DNA of 64,000 bases from Amycolatopsis sp. FDAARGOS 1241 (GCF_016889705.1 NZ_CP069526.1:8894001-8958000); one strand, 5' to 3'; counted from the first letter of the stretch, positions 15,938-24,582 are shown. Translations and numbers: made by a program. The notes: generated by a model from the sequence alone, not told the origin.

Positions 15938-17102
15938 GCCCGATGGCGCCGCCGGGAAGAGCACGTCGGCGGGGTTCCTCCCGTACGGACGCCAATCCGT
16001 GACCGACGAGGACATCGCCGCCGTCACCGACGTCCTGCGCGGCGACTGGCTCACGACCGGTCCCGCCGTCACGCGCTTCGAGGCCGACCTCGCCGAGCAC
16101 ACGGGTGGGGTCCCGGCCGTCGCCGTGACGTCGGGGACGGCCGCGCTGCACGTCGCCTACGCCGCCGCGGCAGTGGGTCCGGGCGACGAGGTGGTGACGT
16201 CGCCGATGACGTTCGTCGCCACCGCGTCCACCGCCGCGCTGCACGGCGCGAAGGTGGTGTTCGCCGACGTCGAGCCGGACACCGGGAACCTTTCCGTCGA
16301 CGCCGCGGCCGCCGCGGTCACCGGCCGCACGAAGGTCGTGGCGGCCGTCGACTACGCCGGGCACCCGGCCGAGCTGGACGCGCTGGCCGAAATCGCGCAC
16401 GACGCGGGCGCCCTGCTGCTGGAAGACGCGGCGCACTCCGTCGGCGGCAGCTGGCAGGGCCGCCCGGTCGGCTCCCTCGCCGACCTGACGACGTTCTCCT
16501 TCTTCCCCACGAAGAACCTCACGACCGCCGAGGGCGGCGCCGTCGTCACGGCTTCGCCGGAACTGCTGGGCCGCGCCCAGGCGTTCCGCAACCACGGCCT
16601 GGTGCGCGACAAGACGCAGCAGCGCTACCCGGACGAAGGCGGCTGGCACCAGGAGGTGCACGAGTTCGGCCTGAACTACCGCCTCCCCGACGTCCTGTGC
16701 GCACTGGGCAGCAGCCAGCTCACCCGGCTCGCGGAGTTCAAGAAGCGCCGCGCCGAGATCCACGCGCGCTACAACGCTTCGCTGACCGACGTCCCGGGCG
16801 TGCTGACCCCACCGTCGCGCCCCGGCGCGGACCCCGTGTGGCACCTCTACCCGCTCCGCGTCCTCGACGGTCGCCGGCGCGCGCTGTTCGACCACCTGCG
16901 CGAGCTCGGCATCGGCGTGCAGGTCAACTACATCCCCGCGTACTGGCACCCGGTGTTCGAGGACCTCGGCTACCGCCGCGGCCTGTGCCCGAACGCCGAG
17001 GCGTACTACGAGCAGGAGCTGTCGCTGCCGCTCTTCCCGGCGCTGACAGACTCCGATGTGGACCGCGTCGTGGCCGGGGTGCGCAGCTTCTTCGGCGCCT
17101 GA
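15930..17102 (+). CDS. pseC: UDP-4-keto-6-deoxy-sugar aminotransferase, PseC
   Basis: A 390-residue DegT/DnrJ-type PLP enzyme that transaminates the PseB product at C4. The N-terminal LPYGRQSVTDEDIAAV and the PLP lysine Lys195 in FFPTKNLTTAEGG are typical. AHSVGG and the HEFGLNYRLPDVLCALGSSQL region match PseC closely. The gene overlaps pseB by 8 nt. Its last 97 nt overlap the end of the convergent DUF4345 gene. Confidence 0.92.
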   Translation: MPEPDGAAGKSTSAGFLPYGRQSVTDEDIAAVTDVLRGDWLTTGPAVTRFEADLAEHTGGVPAVAVTSGTAALHVAYAAAAVGPGDEVVTSPMTFVATASTAALHGAKVVFADVEPDTGNLSVDAAAAAVTGRTKVVAAVDYAGHPAELDALAEIAHDAGALLLEDAAHSVGGSWQGRPVGSLADLTTFSFFPTKNLTTAEGGAVVTASPELLGRAQAFRNHGLVRDKTQQRYPDEGGWHQEVHEFGLNYRLPDVLCALGSSQLTRLAEFKKRRAEIHARYNASLTDVPGVLTPPSRPGADPVWHLYPLRVLDGRRRALFDHLRELGIGVQVNYIPAYWHPVFEDLGYRRGLCPNAEAYYEQELSLPLFPALTDSDVDRVVAGVRSFFGA

Positions 17103-17497
17103 TCGCCACCCCGCACGACGACCGCGTGCCACAGCAGCACCAGGGGCACCACGAGCAGCTCCAGGACCGTCGCGGCGCGGAAGACGGGGTGGGGTGCGCC
17201 CGTGCGGCGCGCGGAGATCAGGCGGGGCACCCCGCCCGCGGCGGCGGTGGCCAGGACGAGCCGTGTGGTGGCGGCGCGGTCCTCCGGGCGGCGCAGCGAC
17301 CACCAGAGCACCAGACCGGCGGCGGTCCAGAACGTGTTCACGAACCGGTACTCGCTGTCGACGCTCGGGGTGGTCGGGGCGCCGCCCGGTGCGCGGTCCG
17401 GGCCGCCGAGGATGCCGTTCAGGCCGCTGGCCACGGGGATCGCGCCGAGCACGCCGAGGACCGTCAGCAAGGCCTTGCGGGACTTCGCGCCTGCCAT
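17006..17497 (-). CDS. DUF4345-like small membrane protein
   Basis: A 163-residue polytopic protein with three or four hydrophobic segments. The central SGLNGILGGP, VDSEYRFVNTFWTAAGLVLWW and GGVPRLIS are the conserved marks of DUF4345, a family of about 130 residues with unknown function. The roughly 30 C-terminal residues are polar and lie in the overlap with pseC, so the functional protein probably ends with the last helix. It follows pseI at a distance of 10 nt on the same strand and may be transcribed with it. Confidence 0.75.
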   Translation of the reverse strand: MAGAKSRKALLTVLGVLGAIPVASGLNGILGGPDRAPGGAPTTPSVDSEYRFVNTFWTAAGLVLWWSLRRPEDRAATTRLVLATAAAGGVPRLISARRTGAPHPVFRAATVLELLVVPLVLLWHAVVVRGGDQAPKKLRTPATTRSTSESVSAGKSGSDSSCS

Positions 17498-17507
17498 ACG
17501 GCCGAGC

Positions 17508-18557
17508 CTAGATCAAGTCCCAGGTCAGGGCGGTGCCTTTCGCCGCATCCACGCGGAACGTGCGGCCCAGCACGTTCGTGATCTCGGCCGGCGCCAAACC
17601 CCCTGCGGGGCGGATGGAGCGGACGTTCGCGGGCGTCACCTCGTCGCCGGCGCGGACGTTCTCAACGACGTACAGCGAGCGGCGCAGGCGCAGGCCTTCC
17701 TTCTCGCTCTCGCGCGGGCCGATGACCGGCCGCCCCAGCGCCTCCCACGCGCGGTGGCTCTCCACCACCAGAGCAGCCAGCTCGGCGGGCTCCAGCGAGA
17801 ACTCCGAGTCGACGCCGCCGTCGGCGCGGGCGAGGGTCACGTGCTTCTCGATCGCGACCGCGCCGAGAGCCACGGCGGCCAGCGGCGCGCCGATGCCCGG
17901 CGTGTGGTCCGAGAGCCCCACGAGCGTGCCGGTCACGCCGGCGAGCACGGGCAGGCCGCGCAGGTTGCTCTCGGCCGGCGAAGCCGGGTAGCTGGCCGTG
18001 CAGCCGAGCACGACGAGCTGGTCGTTGCCGGCGTCGCGAGCGGTCCGCACGGCCGCGTCGATCTCCGCGACACTGGCCATGCCGGTCGAGATGACGAGCG
18101 GCTTTCCGGTGCGGGCGCACAGCTCGACGAGCGGCAGGTCGACGATCTCCGACGACGCGATCTTGTACGCGGGCGCGTCGAGCGACTCCAGCAGCTCCAC
18201 GGCCGTCGGGTCGAACGGGCTGGAGAAGACCTCCAGACCACGCGAGCGGGCACGCTCGAAGATCGGCTCGTGCCACTCCCACGGTGTGTGGGCCTTTTCG
18301 TACAGCTTGTACAGGTTTTCCCCGCCCCACAACGAATGTCCGTCGCCGATGCGGAAAGCCGGGCCGTCGGCGTCGATCGTGATCGTGTCCGGGCGGTAGG
18401 TCTGCAGCTTCACCGCCTGCGCACCGGCGTCGGCGATCGCGTCGACGATCGCGAGCGCGCGGTCGAGGTCACCGTTGTGGTTGCCGGACATCTCGGCGAT
18501 GACGAACGGCGGCCGGTCCGGGCCGAGCGTGTGGGCGCCGATGCGGACTTCGGACAT
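17508..18557 (-). CDS. pseI: Pseudaminic acid synthase, PseI (NeuB family)
   Basis: A 349-residue NeuB-family enzyme that condenses the released 2,4-diacetamido sugar with phosphoenolpyruvate. FVIAEMSGNHNGD, AVKLQTY, and GGENLYKLYEKAHTPWEWH are the PseI version of the N-terminal TIM barrel. SSPFD, KIASSEI, GLSDHTPG and IEKHVTL complete the active site. The last 65 residues form the SAF (antifreeze-like) domain (RSLYVVENVRAGDEVT). The ATG at 18557 has a GGGAGGA site about 9 nt upstream. It is encoded downstream of the acetyltransferase in the same operon. Confidence 0.93.
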   Translation of the reverse strand: MSEVRIGAHTLGPDRPPFVIAEMSGNHNGDLDRALAIVDAIADAGAQAVKLQTYRPDTITIDADGPAFRIGDGHSLWGGENLYKLYEKAHTPWEWHEPIFERARSRGLEVFSSPFDPTAVELLESLDAPAYKIASSEIVDLPLVELCARTGKPLVISTGMASVAEIDAAVRTARDAGNDQLVVLGCTASYPASPAESNLRGLPVLAGVTGTLVGLSDHTPGIGAPLAAVALGAVAIEKHVTLARADGGVDSEFSLEPAELAALVVESHRAWEALGRPVIGPRESEKEGLRLRRSLYVVENVRAGDEVTPANVRSIRPAGGLAPAEITNVLGRTFRVDAAKGTALTWDLI

Positions 18558-18589
18558 GGGTGGTGTCCTCCCGGTGGTGCGCGTGCGGG

Positions 18590-19051
18590 TCACCCCCGAG
18601 TCTTGCGCAGCCACCGGAAGCCGGCTTCGGCGGGCGCCGACTCGACGTAGCCCGCGCCCTCGAACAGCGCCGCCGACGCCGCGTTGTCCTCGTGCACCGC
18701 GGCGAGGACCGCCCGCACCTCATGACGCTCGGAAAGCGCTTGCTCACCCTCGGCGAGCACTTCGCGGGACAACCCTCGGCCGCGGCTCTCGGGCGCCAGT
18801 GTGATGCTCACTTCCCACTCCCCCGGCGCTTCGCGGTCGAACCGCACGGTGCCGACCGGCTGCTCGCCCTCGGAGATCACCAGCAGCAGCCGGTCGGGCG
18901 AGGCCAGCACACCGCGCAGCCAGCGCACGTGGTCGGCGAGTGCGATCACGCCCGTGGACCGCGACGCCTCCCGCGTGCGCGGGTCGTTGCGCCACGCGAG
19001 GAGCAACTCGGCGTCGGCCTCCACGGCCTCCCGCGCCGCGAGCGGGCTCAC
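18590..19051 (-). CDS. pseH: GNAT N-acetyltransferase, probable PseH
   Basis: A 153-residue GNAT protein beginning at a GTG that overlaps the previous stop (GTGA). The N-terminal AVEADAELLLAWRNDPRTREAS and the acetyl-CoA loop SRGRGLSREVL, then HEDNAASAALFEGAGY, fit RimJ/PseH-type acetyltransferases. Its position just before pseI and the need for an acetylation step at N4 in the pathway make PseH the likely role. Sequence alone would give only the GNAT family. Confidence 0.8.
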   Translation of the reverse strand: MSPLAAREAVEADAELLLAWRNDPRTREASRSTGVIALADHVRWLRGVLASPDRLLLVISEGEQPVGTVRFDREAPGEWEVSITLAPESRGRGLSREVLAEGEQALSERHEVRAVLAAVHEDNAASAALFEGAGYVESAPAEAGFRWLRKTRG

Positions 19052-19494
19052 TGGGCCGACGGCGCCAGGCGGTTGTCCTCGAGGCGGCGCAGCCGGTCCT
19101 CGTACCGGGCGATGCCGGCGAGGCGCACGCGGATCTGCGCGTGCTGGCGCTGGATCTCCTCGATGAGCGACCGCGCCTCGGCGATCTCCTTGGTGTCGGC
19201 GCGCGGCACCATCACCATCGACTCCCGCAGCGTCTCGAGCTGCGCCTCCTGCGCGGCGATGTGCGGGATGATCCGGTCGAGCTCGGCGCGGGTCCACAGC
19301 AGGTCGCCGCGTGCGTGTTCCAGACCGGATTCGGCCGCGTCGAGCCGGCGCCGGTGGTCGGCGGTCGCGTGTTCCAGGTCGTTGACGCGGTTGGTCAGGT
19401 CGCGGATGGTGTCGCGCATCCGCTCTTCGATGCGGAAGTCGACGAGCCGGGCGATCCGGCTGATCAAGCCGGAGCGGATCTTCTGAACTGCCAT
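19048..19494 (-). CDS. Coiled-coil protein of unknown function in the nonulosonic acid operon
   Basis: A 148-residue, entirely helical, charged protein with no enzyme motif. Heptad patterns run from about residue 15 to 145 (FRIEERMRDTIRDLTNRVND; ARSLIEEIQRQHAQIRVRL). There is no signal peptide or membrane helix. It lies between the GT29-like gene and pseH, coupled to pseH by a 4-nt overlap. A scaffold or length/chain regulator for the glycan enzymes is possible, but this is only inferred from location. Confidence 0.75.
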   Translation of the reverse strand: MAVQKIRSGLISRIARLVDFRIEERMRDTIRDLTNRVNDLEHATADHRRRLDAAESGLEHARGDLLWTRAELDRIIPHIAAQEAQLETLRESMVMVPRADTKEIAEARSLIEEIQRQHAQIRVRLAGIARYEDRLRRLEDNRLAPSAQ

Positions 19495-19531
19495 GGGAAG
19501 GGTTCCTTCGGGATTCTGGGGAAACTCGGGC

Positions 19532-20191
19532 TCACCGCAGCAGGACTGTGTCGCCGGTCCGGGTCCACGAGTCCAGCAGCCTGCCCTCGGCGGCGATCTG
19601 GTGCTCAGGTCCCACGATGCACGAATCTCCGGCGGCGTGCTCCCACGAAGTCTGGTCCGGGTTGTCGATGAACGAGAACCCGGTCAGGACCAGCTGCGCT
19701 TCGGGGAACGAAGTGCGCGCGATCCACGCCGCGAGCGTGCCCGTGGTCGACCACGTCGACTCGGTGCGCGTGGGCAGGCCCAGGGCGTCGGACAGGGGCA
19801 GCACGACGTCGCGGTTGGACACCGGCACGAACCCGAGGTCGGCGGGCCACCAGCCCGGCAGCGCCTCCGGCTCCCAGTGCAGCCGGCCCGGCTCCACCAG
19901 CAGGTACAGGCGCCGGCGGTAGTCGCGGAAAACGTGGCGAGTGGCCCGTAGGGCGCGGTTGAACACCACGGCGTGGACCTTGCTGCCGGTCGTCTCGGGG
20001 CCGTCGGGCTCGTCGATGACGAAGCCGTTCACGCGGATCACGAGGTCGCAGTCGTCCACGGCCTTGGCCCGGGCGGCGTCCGGCGGCAGCGGCTGGTTGC
20101 CGACGACCGCGACGGATCGCGGGTCGGGACGCTCGGCGTATGCCGAGAGGAGGTCGACCATGAGGCTCGCCGCACCGAGAGCAGCAGTCAT
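19532..20191 (-). CDS. GT29-like (sialyltransferase-fold) glycosyltransferase
   Basis: A 219-residue protein with the order of sialylmotifs. Motif L is VAVVGNQPLPPD to CDLVIRVNGF with GSKVHAVVFN (about residues 27-78). Motif S is WSTTGTLAAWIA to LVLTGFSF (147-174). A terminal His197-x4-Glu202 (GPEHQIAAE) corresponds to the VS motif. Eukaryotic and a few bacterial GT29 enzymes use CMP-sialic acid. Here the gene heads the operon that makes a CMP-nonulosonic acid, so it is the natural candidate transferase. It has no signal peptide and is probably cytoplasmic. Confidence 0.78.
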   Translation of the reverse strand: MTAALGAASLMVDLLSAYAERPDPRSVAVVGNQPLPPDAARAKAVDDCDLVIRVNGFVIDEPDGPETTGSKVHAVVFNRALRATRHVFRDYRRRLYLLVEPGRLHWEPEALPGWWPADLGFVPVSNRDVVLPLSDALGLPTRTESTWSTTGTLAAWIARTSFPEAQLVLTGFSFIDNPDQTSWEHAAGDSCIVGPEHQIAAEGRLLDSWTRTGDTVLLR

Positions 20192-20305
20192 GACGCAAGA
20201 AACTACCAGGACACAGCTCGTGTCCGGTGCGGTATCGACCAGGCGGCGCAACGGCTGGGCCGGGGCGTCCCGAAGACGAGACGCCCGATCGGTACCCTCG
20301 TCCAC
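20192..20305. promoter_or_regulatory. Divergent promoter region between GT29-like gene and wzm
   Basis: The 114 nt between the two divergent start codons must carry promoters for both the nonulosonic acid operon (reverse) and the galactan exporter operon (forward). No clear -10/-35 pair can be assigned by eye. Confidence 0.45.
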
Positions 20306-21259
20306 GTGCATGCCACCAGCACGGTTCACGTAGCCGAACCCGAGGTCTCGATGCCGGTGCCACCTGCGTCGGACCGCAAGACGTTCTCCAGGGCCTTCGC
20401 CGACATCAGGGACGGTGTCGCCGCCCGTGAGCTCTGGACCCACCTGGGCTGGCAGGACATCAAGCAGCGGTACCGCCGGTCCGTGATCGGTCCCTTCTGG
20501 ATCACGATCAGCCAGGCGGTCATCGCGCTGGGACTGGGCCTGCTGTACTCCCAGCTGTTCAACCTGCCCATCCAGGTGTTCCTGCCCTACATCTCCACCG
20601 GGTTCATCATCTGGGGCTTCATCCAGGGCTGCCTTTCGGAGGGCATGGAGACGTTCATCGCGAACGAGGGGATGATCAAGCAGCTCCCCGCGCCGCTGAG
20701 CGTCTACGTGCTGCGCACCGTCTGGCGCCAGACCCTGATGCTCGCGCACAACATGGTCGTGTACGTCGTGCTGCTCATCATCTTCTTCAGCGCGCTCGAC
20801 GACCAGTACTCGCTCGGCACGAAGGACGGCGCCTGTGTGCCGGACAAGTTCTGCCACCCCGGCCTGAGCTGGAACATCTTCCTCGCCATCCCGGGCTTCC
20901 TGCTGCTGGGGCTCACCGCGTGCTGGGCCGCGCTGCTGCTCGGGATCATCTCGACGCGCTTCCGCGACATCCCGCAGGTGATCAACTCCCTCATCCAGCT
21001 GATGTTCTACGGCACGCCGATCGTCTGGCCGGTCGACCAGCTTGAGGCCGGGGGCGCGCGCGACGGCGTGTCCTGGGCACTGCCGTTCATCAAGGCGAAC
21101 CCGCTGTACCACTACATGCAGGTGACCAGGGCCCCGCTGCTCGGGCAGGCCGTGAGCTGGACCAGCTGGGTGGTGGTCGGCGCGCTCACGATCATCGGCT
21201 GGGCGCTCGCGCTCGTCGCCATGCGCAACTACCGCTCTCGCGTCTCGTATTGGGTGTGA
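20306..21259 (+). CDS. wzm: Galactan exporter ABC permease Wzm (Rv3783 type)
   Basis: A 317-residue ABC-2 permease with six membrane helices. The amphipathic N-terminal segment TFSRAFADIRDGV, then ELWTHLGWQDIKQRYRRS and IGPFWITIS, matches mycobacterial RfbD/Rv3783; so do ANEGMIKQLPAPLSVYVLR and the terminal NYRSRVSYWV. With Wzt it flips the lipid-linked galactan precursor to the outside. The start is GTG at 20306 or ATG at 20351. wzt starts 3 nt after its stop. Confidence 0.92.
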   Translation: MHATSTVHVAEPEVSMPVPPASDRKTFSRAFADIRDGVAARELWTHLGWQDIKQRYRRSVIGPFWITISQAVIALGLGLLYSQLFNLPIQVFLPYISTGFIIWGFIQGCLSEGMETFIANEGMIKQLPAPLSVYVLRTVWRQTLMLAHNMVVYVVLLIIFFSALDDQYSLGTKDGACVPDKFCHPGLSWNIFLAIPGFLLLGLTACWAALLLGIISTRFRDIPQVINSLIQLMFYGTPIVWPVDQLEAGGARDGVSWALPFIKANPLYHYMQVTRAPLLGQAVSWTSWVVVGALTIIGWALALVAMRNYRSRVSYWV

Positions 21260-21262
21260 CAC

Positions 21263-22078
21263 ATGGTCAGCATTGACGTCCACAACGCGTTCGTGGACTT
21301 CCCGATCTTCGACGCGAAGACGCGGTCGATGAAGAAGCGCGTGCTCGGCAAGGTCGGCGGGAAGATCGGCACCGAGCAGAAGGTGCCGATCATCGAGGCT
21401 CTGCACGACGTCACGCTCAAGCTGAACGAGGGCGACCGCGTCGGGCTGGTCGGCCACAACGGTGCGGGCAAGTCCACTTTGCTGCGCCTGCTCGCCGGCA
21501 TCTACGAGCCCACCCGTGGTTCCGCGCGGATCGCCGGCAAGATCGCGCCGGTGTTCGACCTCGGCATCGGCATGGACCCGGAGATCTCCGGTGTCGAGAA
21601 CATCATCATCCGCGGTCTCTTCCTGGGCATGACGGCCAAGGAGATGGAGAAGCGGGTGGACGACATCGCCGAGTTCACCGAGCTCGGCGACTACCTGCAG
21701 ATGCCGCTGCGGACGTACTCGACCGGTATGCGCGTGCGGCTCGCACTGGGTGTCGTCACGTCGATCGACCCCGAGATCCTGATCCTCGACGAGGGTATCG
21801 GCGCCGTCGACGCGGCGTTCCTCAACAAGGCCCGTGATCGGCTCAAGGACCTGGTCAAGCGCTCCGGCATCCTGGTGTTCGCGAGCCACTCCGACGAGTT
21901 CCTCTTCGAACTGTGCGATTCGGCCATCTGGATGGACGAAGGCCACCTGAAGCAGCAGGGTTCGCTGCGCGATGTGCTCACGGCCTACAAGGGCCGGGAC
22001 CCGTTCGAGAACATGAGCCAGGAAGGCCTCGAGCGGCTCGGCATCGAGCCCGTGACGACGACGAACGGCGGGGAATGA
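21263..22078 (+). CDS. wzt: Galactan exporter ABC ATPase Wzt (Rv3781 type)
   Basis: A 271-residue ABC ATPase. Walker A is GHNGAGKST, the Q-loop lies near FDLGIGMD, the ABC signature is YSTGMRVRLALG, Walker B is ILILDEGIG and the H-loop is ASHSDE. The N-terminal extension (NAFVDFPIFDAKTRSMKK) is the one seen in polysaccharide exporters of the Wzt/TagH group. It has no C-terminal carbohydrate-binding domain, as in Rv3781. Its TGA stop overlaps the ATG of glfT1. Confidence 0.93.
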   Translation: MVSIDVHNAFVDFPIFDAKTRSMKKRVLGKVGGKIGTEQKVPIIEALHDVTLKLNEGDRVGLVGHNGAGKSTLLRLLAGIYEPTRGSARIAGKIAPVFDLGIGMDPEISGVENIIIRGLFLGMTAKEMEKRVDDIAEFTELGDYLQMPLRTYSTGMRVRLALGVVTSIDPEILILDEGIGAVDAAFLNKARDRLKDLVKRSGILVFASHSDEFLFELCDSAIWMDEGHLKQQGSLRDVLTAYKGRDPFENMSQEGLERLGIEPVTTTNGGE

Positions 22079-22986
22079 TGACGAGCGAGACCCGGCAGCT
22101 GCCCGAGGGCGCCGTCGTCGGCGTGGTGGTCACGCGCCACCGTCGTGAGCTGCTCGCGGACTCGCTGAAGATCATCGCCGCCCAGACGCGGCCCGTCGAC
22201 CACCTCGTGGTGGTGGACAACGGACCCGACCAGTCCGCGCGCGACGTCGTGGAGAGCTACCCGCTCCCCTGCACGTACCTGCCCTCGCACCGGAACCTCG
22301 GCGGCGCGGGCGGGTTTGCGCTCGGCATGCTCCACGCGTTGTCACTCGGCGCCGACTGGGTGTGGCTCGCCGACGACGACGGCCGCCCCGCCGACGAGAA
22401 CGTGCTGCAGATCCTCTTGGAGGAAGCCGAAAAACGCGGCCTCGCGGAGATTTCGCCCGTCGTGGCGAACATCAACGCGCCGGCCAAGCTCGCGTTCCCG
22501 CTGCGGCGGGGCCTCACGTGGAAGCGCTCGTCGGCCGAGCTGGGCACGGACTTCCTGCCGGGCATCGCTTCGCTCATGAACGGCGCGCTGTTCCGCGCGT
22601 CCACTTTGGACGTCACGGGCGTGCCGGACCTGCGCCTGTTCTTCCGTGGCGACGAGGTGGAGCTGCACCGCCGGCTCGTGCGGTCGGGCCTGCCGTTCGG
22701 CACGTCGCTGCGCACGACCTACCTGCACCCGGACGGTTCGGACGAGTTCAAGCCGATGCTGGGTGGGAAGTTCCACGCGCAGGACCCGGAGAACGAGGTC
22801 AAGCGCTACTACACCTACCGCAACCGCGGGTACCTGCTGTCGCAGCCGGGCATGCGCAAGATCGGCGCACTGGAGGTGATCCGCTTCGGCCTGTACTTCG
22901 TGGGCGTGAAGCGCGACCCGAAGGCGTTCCTGCAGTGGCTGAAGCTCGTGCGGCAGGGCCGGGCGGAGAAGTTCTACCGGTACTGA
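22075..22986 (+). CDS. glfT1: Galactofuranosyltransferase GlfT1 (Rv3782 type)
   Basis: A 303-residue GT2 enzyme that adds the first galactofuranose residues to the decaprenyl-linked rhamnosyl-GlcNAc primer. It shows VVVDNGPD, SHRNLGGAGGFALGM, the metal-binding WLADDDGRP and the acceptor-site FFRGDEVELHRRL. Two adjacent ATGs (22075, 22078) are possible starts; both overlap or abut the wzt stop, so translation is coupled. The order wzm-wzt-glfT1 groups the same three genes as Mycobacterium. A strong terminator follows. Confidence 0.92.
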   Translation: MMTSETRQLPEGAVVGVVVTRHRRELLADSLKIIAAQTRPVDHLVVVDNGPDQSARDVVESYPLPCTYLPSHRNLGGAGGFALGMLHALSLGADWVWLADDDGRPADENVLQILLEEAEKRGLAEISPVVANINAPAKLAFPLRRGLTWKRSSAELGTDFLPGIASLMNGALFRASTLDVTGVPDLRLFFRGDEVELHRRLVRSGLPFGTSLRTTYLHPDGSDEFKPMLGGKFHAQDPENEVKRYYTYRNRGYLLSQPGMRKIGALEVIRFGLYFVGVKRDPKAFLQWLKLVRQGRAEKFYRY

Positions 22987-23005
22987 GGTTTCGCCGACGT
23001 GCAAC

Positions 23006-23034
23006 GGGCCCCGAGGAACGCTTCCCCGGGGCCC
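23006..23034. terminator. Intrinsic terminator between glfT1 and PPE gene
   Basis: GGGCCCCG (23006-23013) pairs with CGGGGCCC (23027-23034), and GGAA/TTCC extend the stem inside the loop. It is followed by TTTCG. It sits 20 nt after glfT1 and 10 nt before the stop of the convergent PPE gene, so it can serve both. Confidence 0.85.
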
Positions 23035-23044
23035 TTTCGCGTGA

Positions 23045-24157
23045 CTACTCGCCGATGACGGGTGGCGCGGCCCGCAGGTCGGCGCCGTACTCGGAGTCTT
23101 CGTCGACGTGGGCGAAGAAGCGGGACCCGTCGTCCTCGTCCTCTTCGTAGCGGGCGGCGCCGCCCATGCCCATGCGGGCGGGGGCACCGGACAAGCCGCG
23201 GCCCATGCCGGTGTCGGCTGAGCCCATCCCGGCCGAGACGCCTTCGCCCGGGCCGAAACCGCCGCCGCGGCCGAACTTGGACTGGTGCTCCTCGTCGGCG
23301 CCGAAGCCGCCGCCCATGCCGGCGCCGCCCATCGGCATGCCGCCCATGGGCATGGCGCCCCCGGCCGGTGCGTTCGCGCCGCCCGGCTGCTGCTGGGCGG
23401 CCGCCGGGGTGACGCTCGTGGACGCGGTGGCGGAGTCCGGGCCGGCCGGCGGGTGGCCGGAGCCGGTGATCTGGCTCGCGCCGGACACGTCGTGGCTCGC
23501 GGTGCTCGACCCGCCGCTCGCGCCCCCGCCGTGGTGATCCGTCGAAGCCGCCGGCAGGACGGTCGAGGACGGGCCCCCCGAGGCCGTGGCGAACTTCGGC
23601 GGGTCGGCGAACGTCGGCTGCTGCGACGCGGCCGCGTGGAGTGACTGGTCGTAGGTGGCCATCGTCTGCGCGGCCTGCTCGTGGGCCGATTGGCTGTCCT
23701 GCTGCTTGCGCAGCGACTTGTCGACCGCGTCGCCGAGGTCGAACGGCCCGGCGTCGGTCCAGTGCTTGAACTCGTCGTTCCAGTCGAACGGGATCGGGTC
23801 GGGCATCGAGTTGCGCGCCGTCTGCGCGGCCGCGCCCTGCTCGTCGACGCTCTGCGCGGCGACCTTCGCGTTCTGCGCCGTGGCGTCGGCCCACTTGCCG
23901 AGTGTTTCGAAGTACGCGTGCGCGTTCGCGGCGGCGTCGCCTTCCCACGCGCCGGCGGACTTGTTCACGGCGTCCGTCAGCTGCGTCGCGAACTCCTCGA
24001 AGGCCTTCTGGACGTCGGTGTAAGCCGCGGCGACGTCGGCGACCTGCTTGGGGTCGAGGTTCGTGGTCACGAACTGCTGCAGCTGCTCGTGGCTGTGGCC
24101 CAGGTAGTCGGCGTCGGACGGCTCGATGCCGCGCGTCGCTTCGGGTGAGGTCGTCAT
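23045..24157 (-). CDS. PPE-like type VII secretion substrate
   Basis: A 370-residue protein. The N-terminal 150 residues are helical, with a WEGDAA (WxG) turn near residue 73, as in PPE/WXG100 proteins of Pseudonocardiaceae. The middle is a low-complexity Ser/Ala/Gly/Pro region. Gly-Met repeats (PMGGMPMGGAGMGGGFG) and an acidic C-terminus (YEEDEDDG) follow. This layout is typical of PPE-like genes next to espG in this family of bacteria. It overlaps the upstream small helical gene by 4 nt and should pair with that protein for export. Confidence 0.8.
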   Translation of the reverse strand: MTTSPEATRGIEPSDADYLGHSHEQLQQFVTTNLDPKQVADVAAAYTDVQKAFEEFATQLTDAVNKSAGAWEGDAAANAHAYFETLGKWADATAQNAKVAAQSVDEQGAAAQTARNSMPDPIPFDWNDEFKHWTDAGPFDLGDAVDKSLRKQQDSQSAHEQAAQTMATYDQSLHAAASQQPTFADPPKFATASGGPSSTVLPAASTDHHGGGASGGSSTASHDVSGASQITGSGHPPAGPDSATASTSVTPAAAQQQPGGANAPAGGAMPMGGMPMGGAGMGGGFGADEEHQSKFGRGGGFGPGEGVSAGMGSADTGMGRGLSGAPARMGMGGAARYEEDEDDGSRFFAHVDEDSEYGADLRAAPPVIGE

Positions 24158-24582
24158 TTGAGGTCTCCCGCCCGGCGCACGGTGTGCAGGTTGACGGCCG
24201 CGTCCTCGGCGCCGCGGTAGGCGCCACCGGCGTGGGCAAGGGCTTCGTCGGCCTGCGCGAGCAGATCGCGGAACTGCCCCAGCACCGAGCGGAGGGAACC
24301 GGACGGCTCCGCCGCGGCCTTGAAGTCGTGAGCGGCCACGGCGTGCCCGTACGGGTGGCTGCCGAGCTGCGGCGCCTGGTCCAGCGCGGCGGTGGACCCG
24401 GTGAGCCCGTCGACGCGCGTCACCATGTCCGACAACGCCTTGCGCAGCTGCTCGAGCGCCTCGCCGGAGATGCTGAACCGGCCCGATTTGGCGGCGTTCA
24501 CGAGTTTCGTCGTCTCGGCCGTGGCTGCGGCGACGGCCTTCGGGTCCAGGCCGGCCACCTGTCCCGGGTCTGGCGTGGTCAT
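24154..24582 (-). CDS. Small helical ESX-associated protein (PE-like partner)
   Basis: A 142-residue helical protein starting MTTPDPGQVAGLDPKAV. It has no membrane helix and no cysteine. The pattern of two long helices with a glycine-rich turn (HAGGAYRGAEDAAVNLH) fits WXG100/PE-like ESX substrates or partners. It sits between espG and the PPE-like gene and overlaps the latter by 4 nt, so the pair is probably exported or folded together. Assignment rests mainly on context. Confidence 0.68.
   Translation of the reverse strand: MTTPDPGQVAGLDPKAVAAATAETTKLVNAAKSGRFSISGEALEQLRKALSDMVTRVDGLTGSTAALDQAPQLGSHPYGHAVAAHDFKAAAEPSGSLRSVLGQFRDLLAQADEALAHAGGAYRGAEDAAVNLHTVRRAGDLK

Noticed and set aside
19532..21946. 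An 804-residue reverse frame containing the GT29-like protein
   Set aside because: Only the last 219 residues are real. The upstream part is antisense to wzm and wzt.
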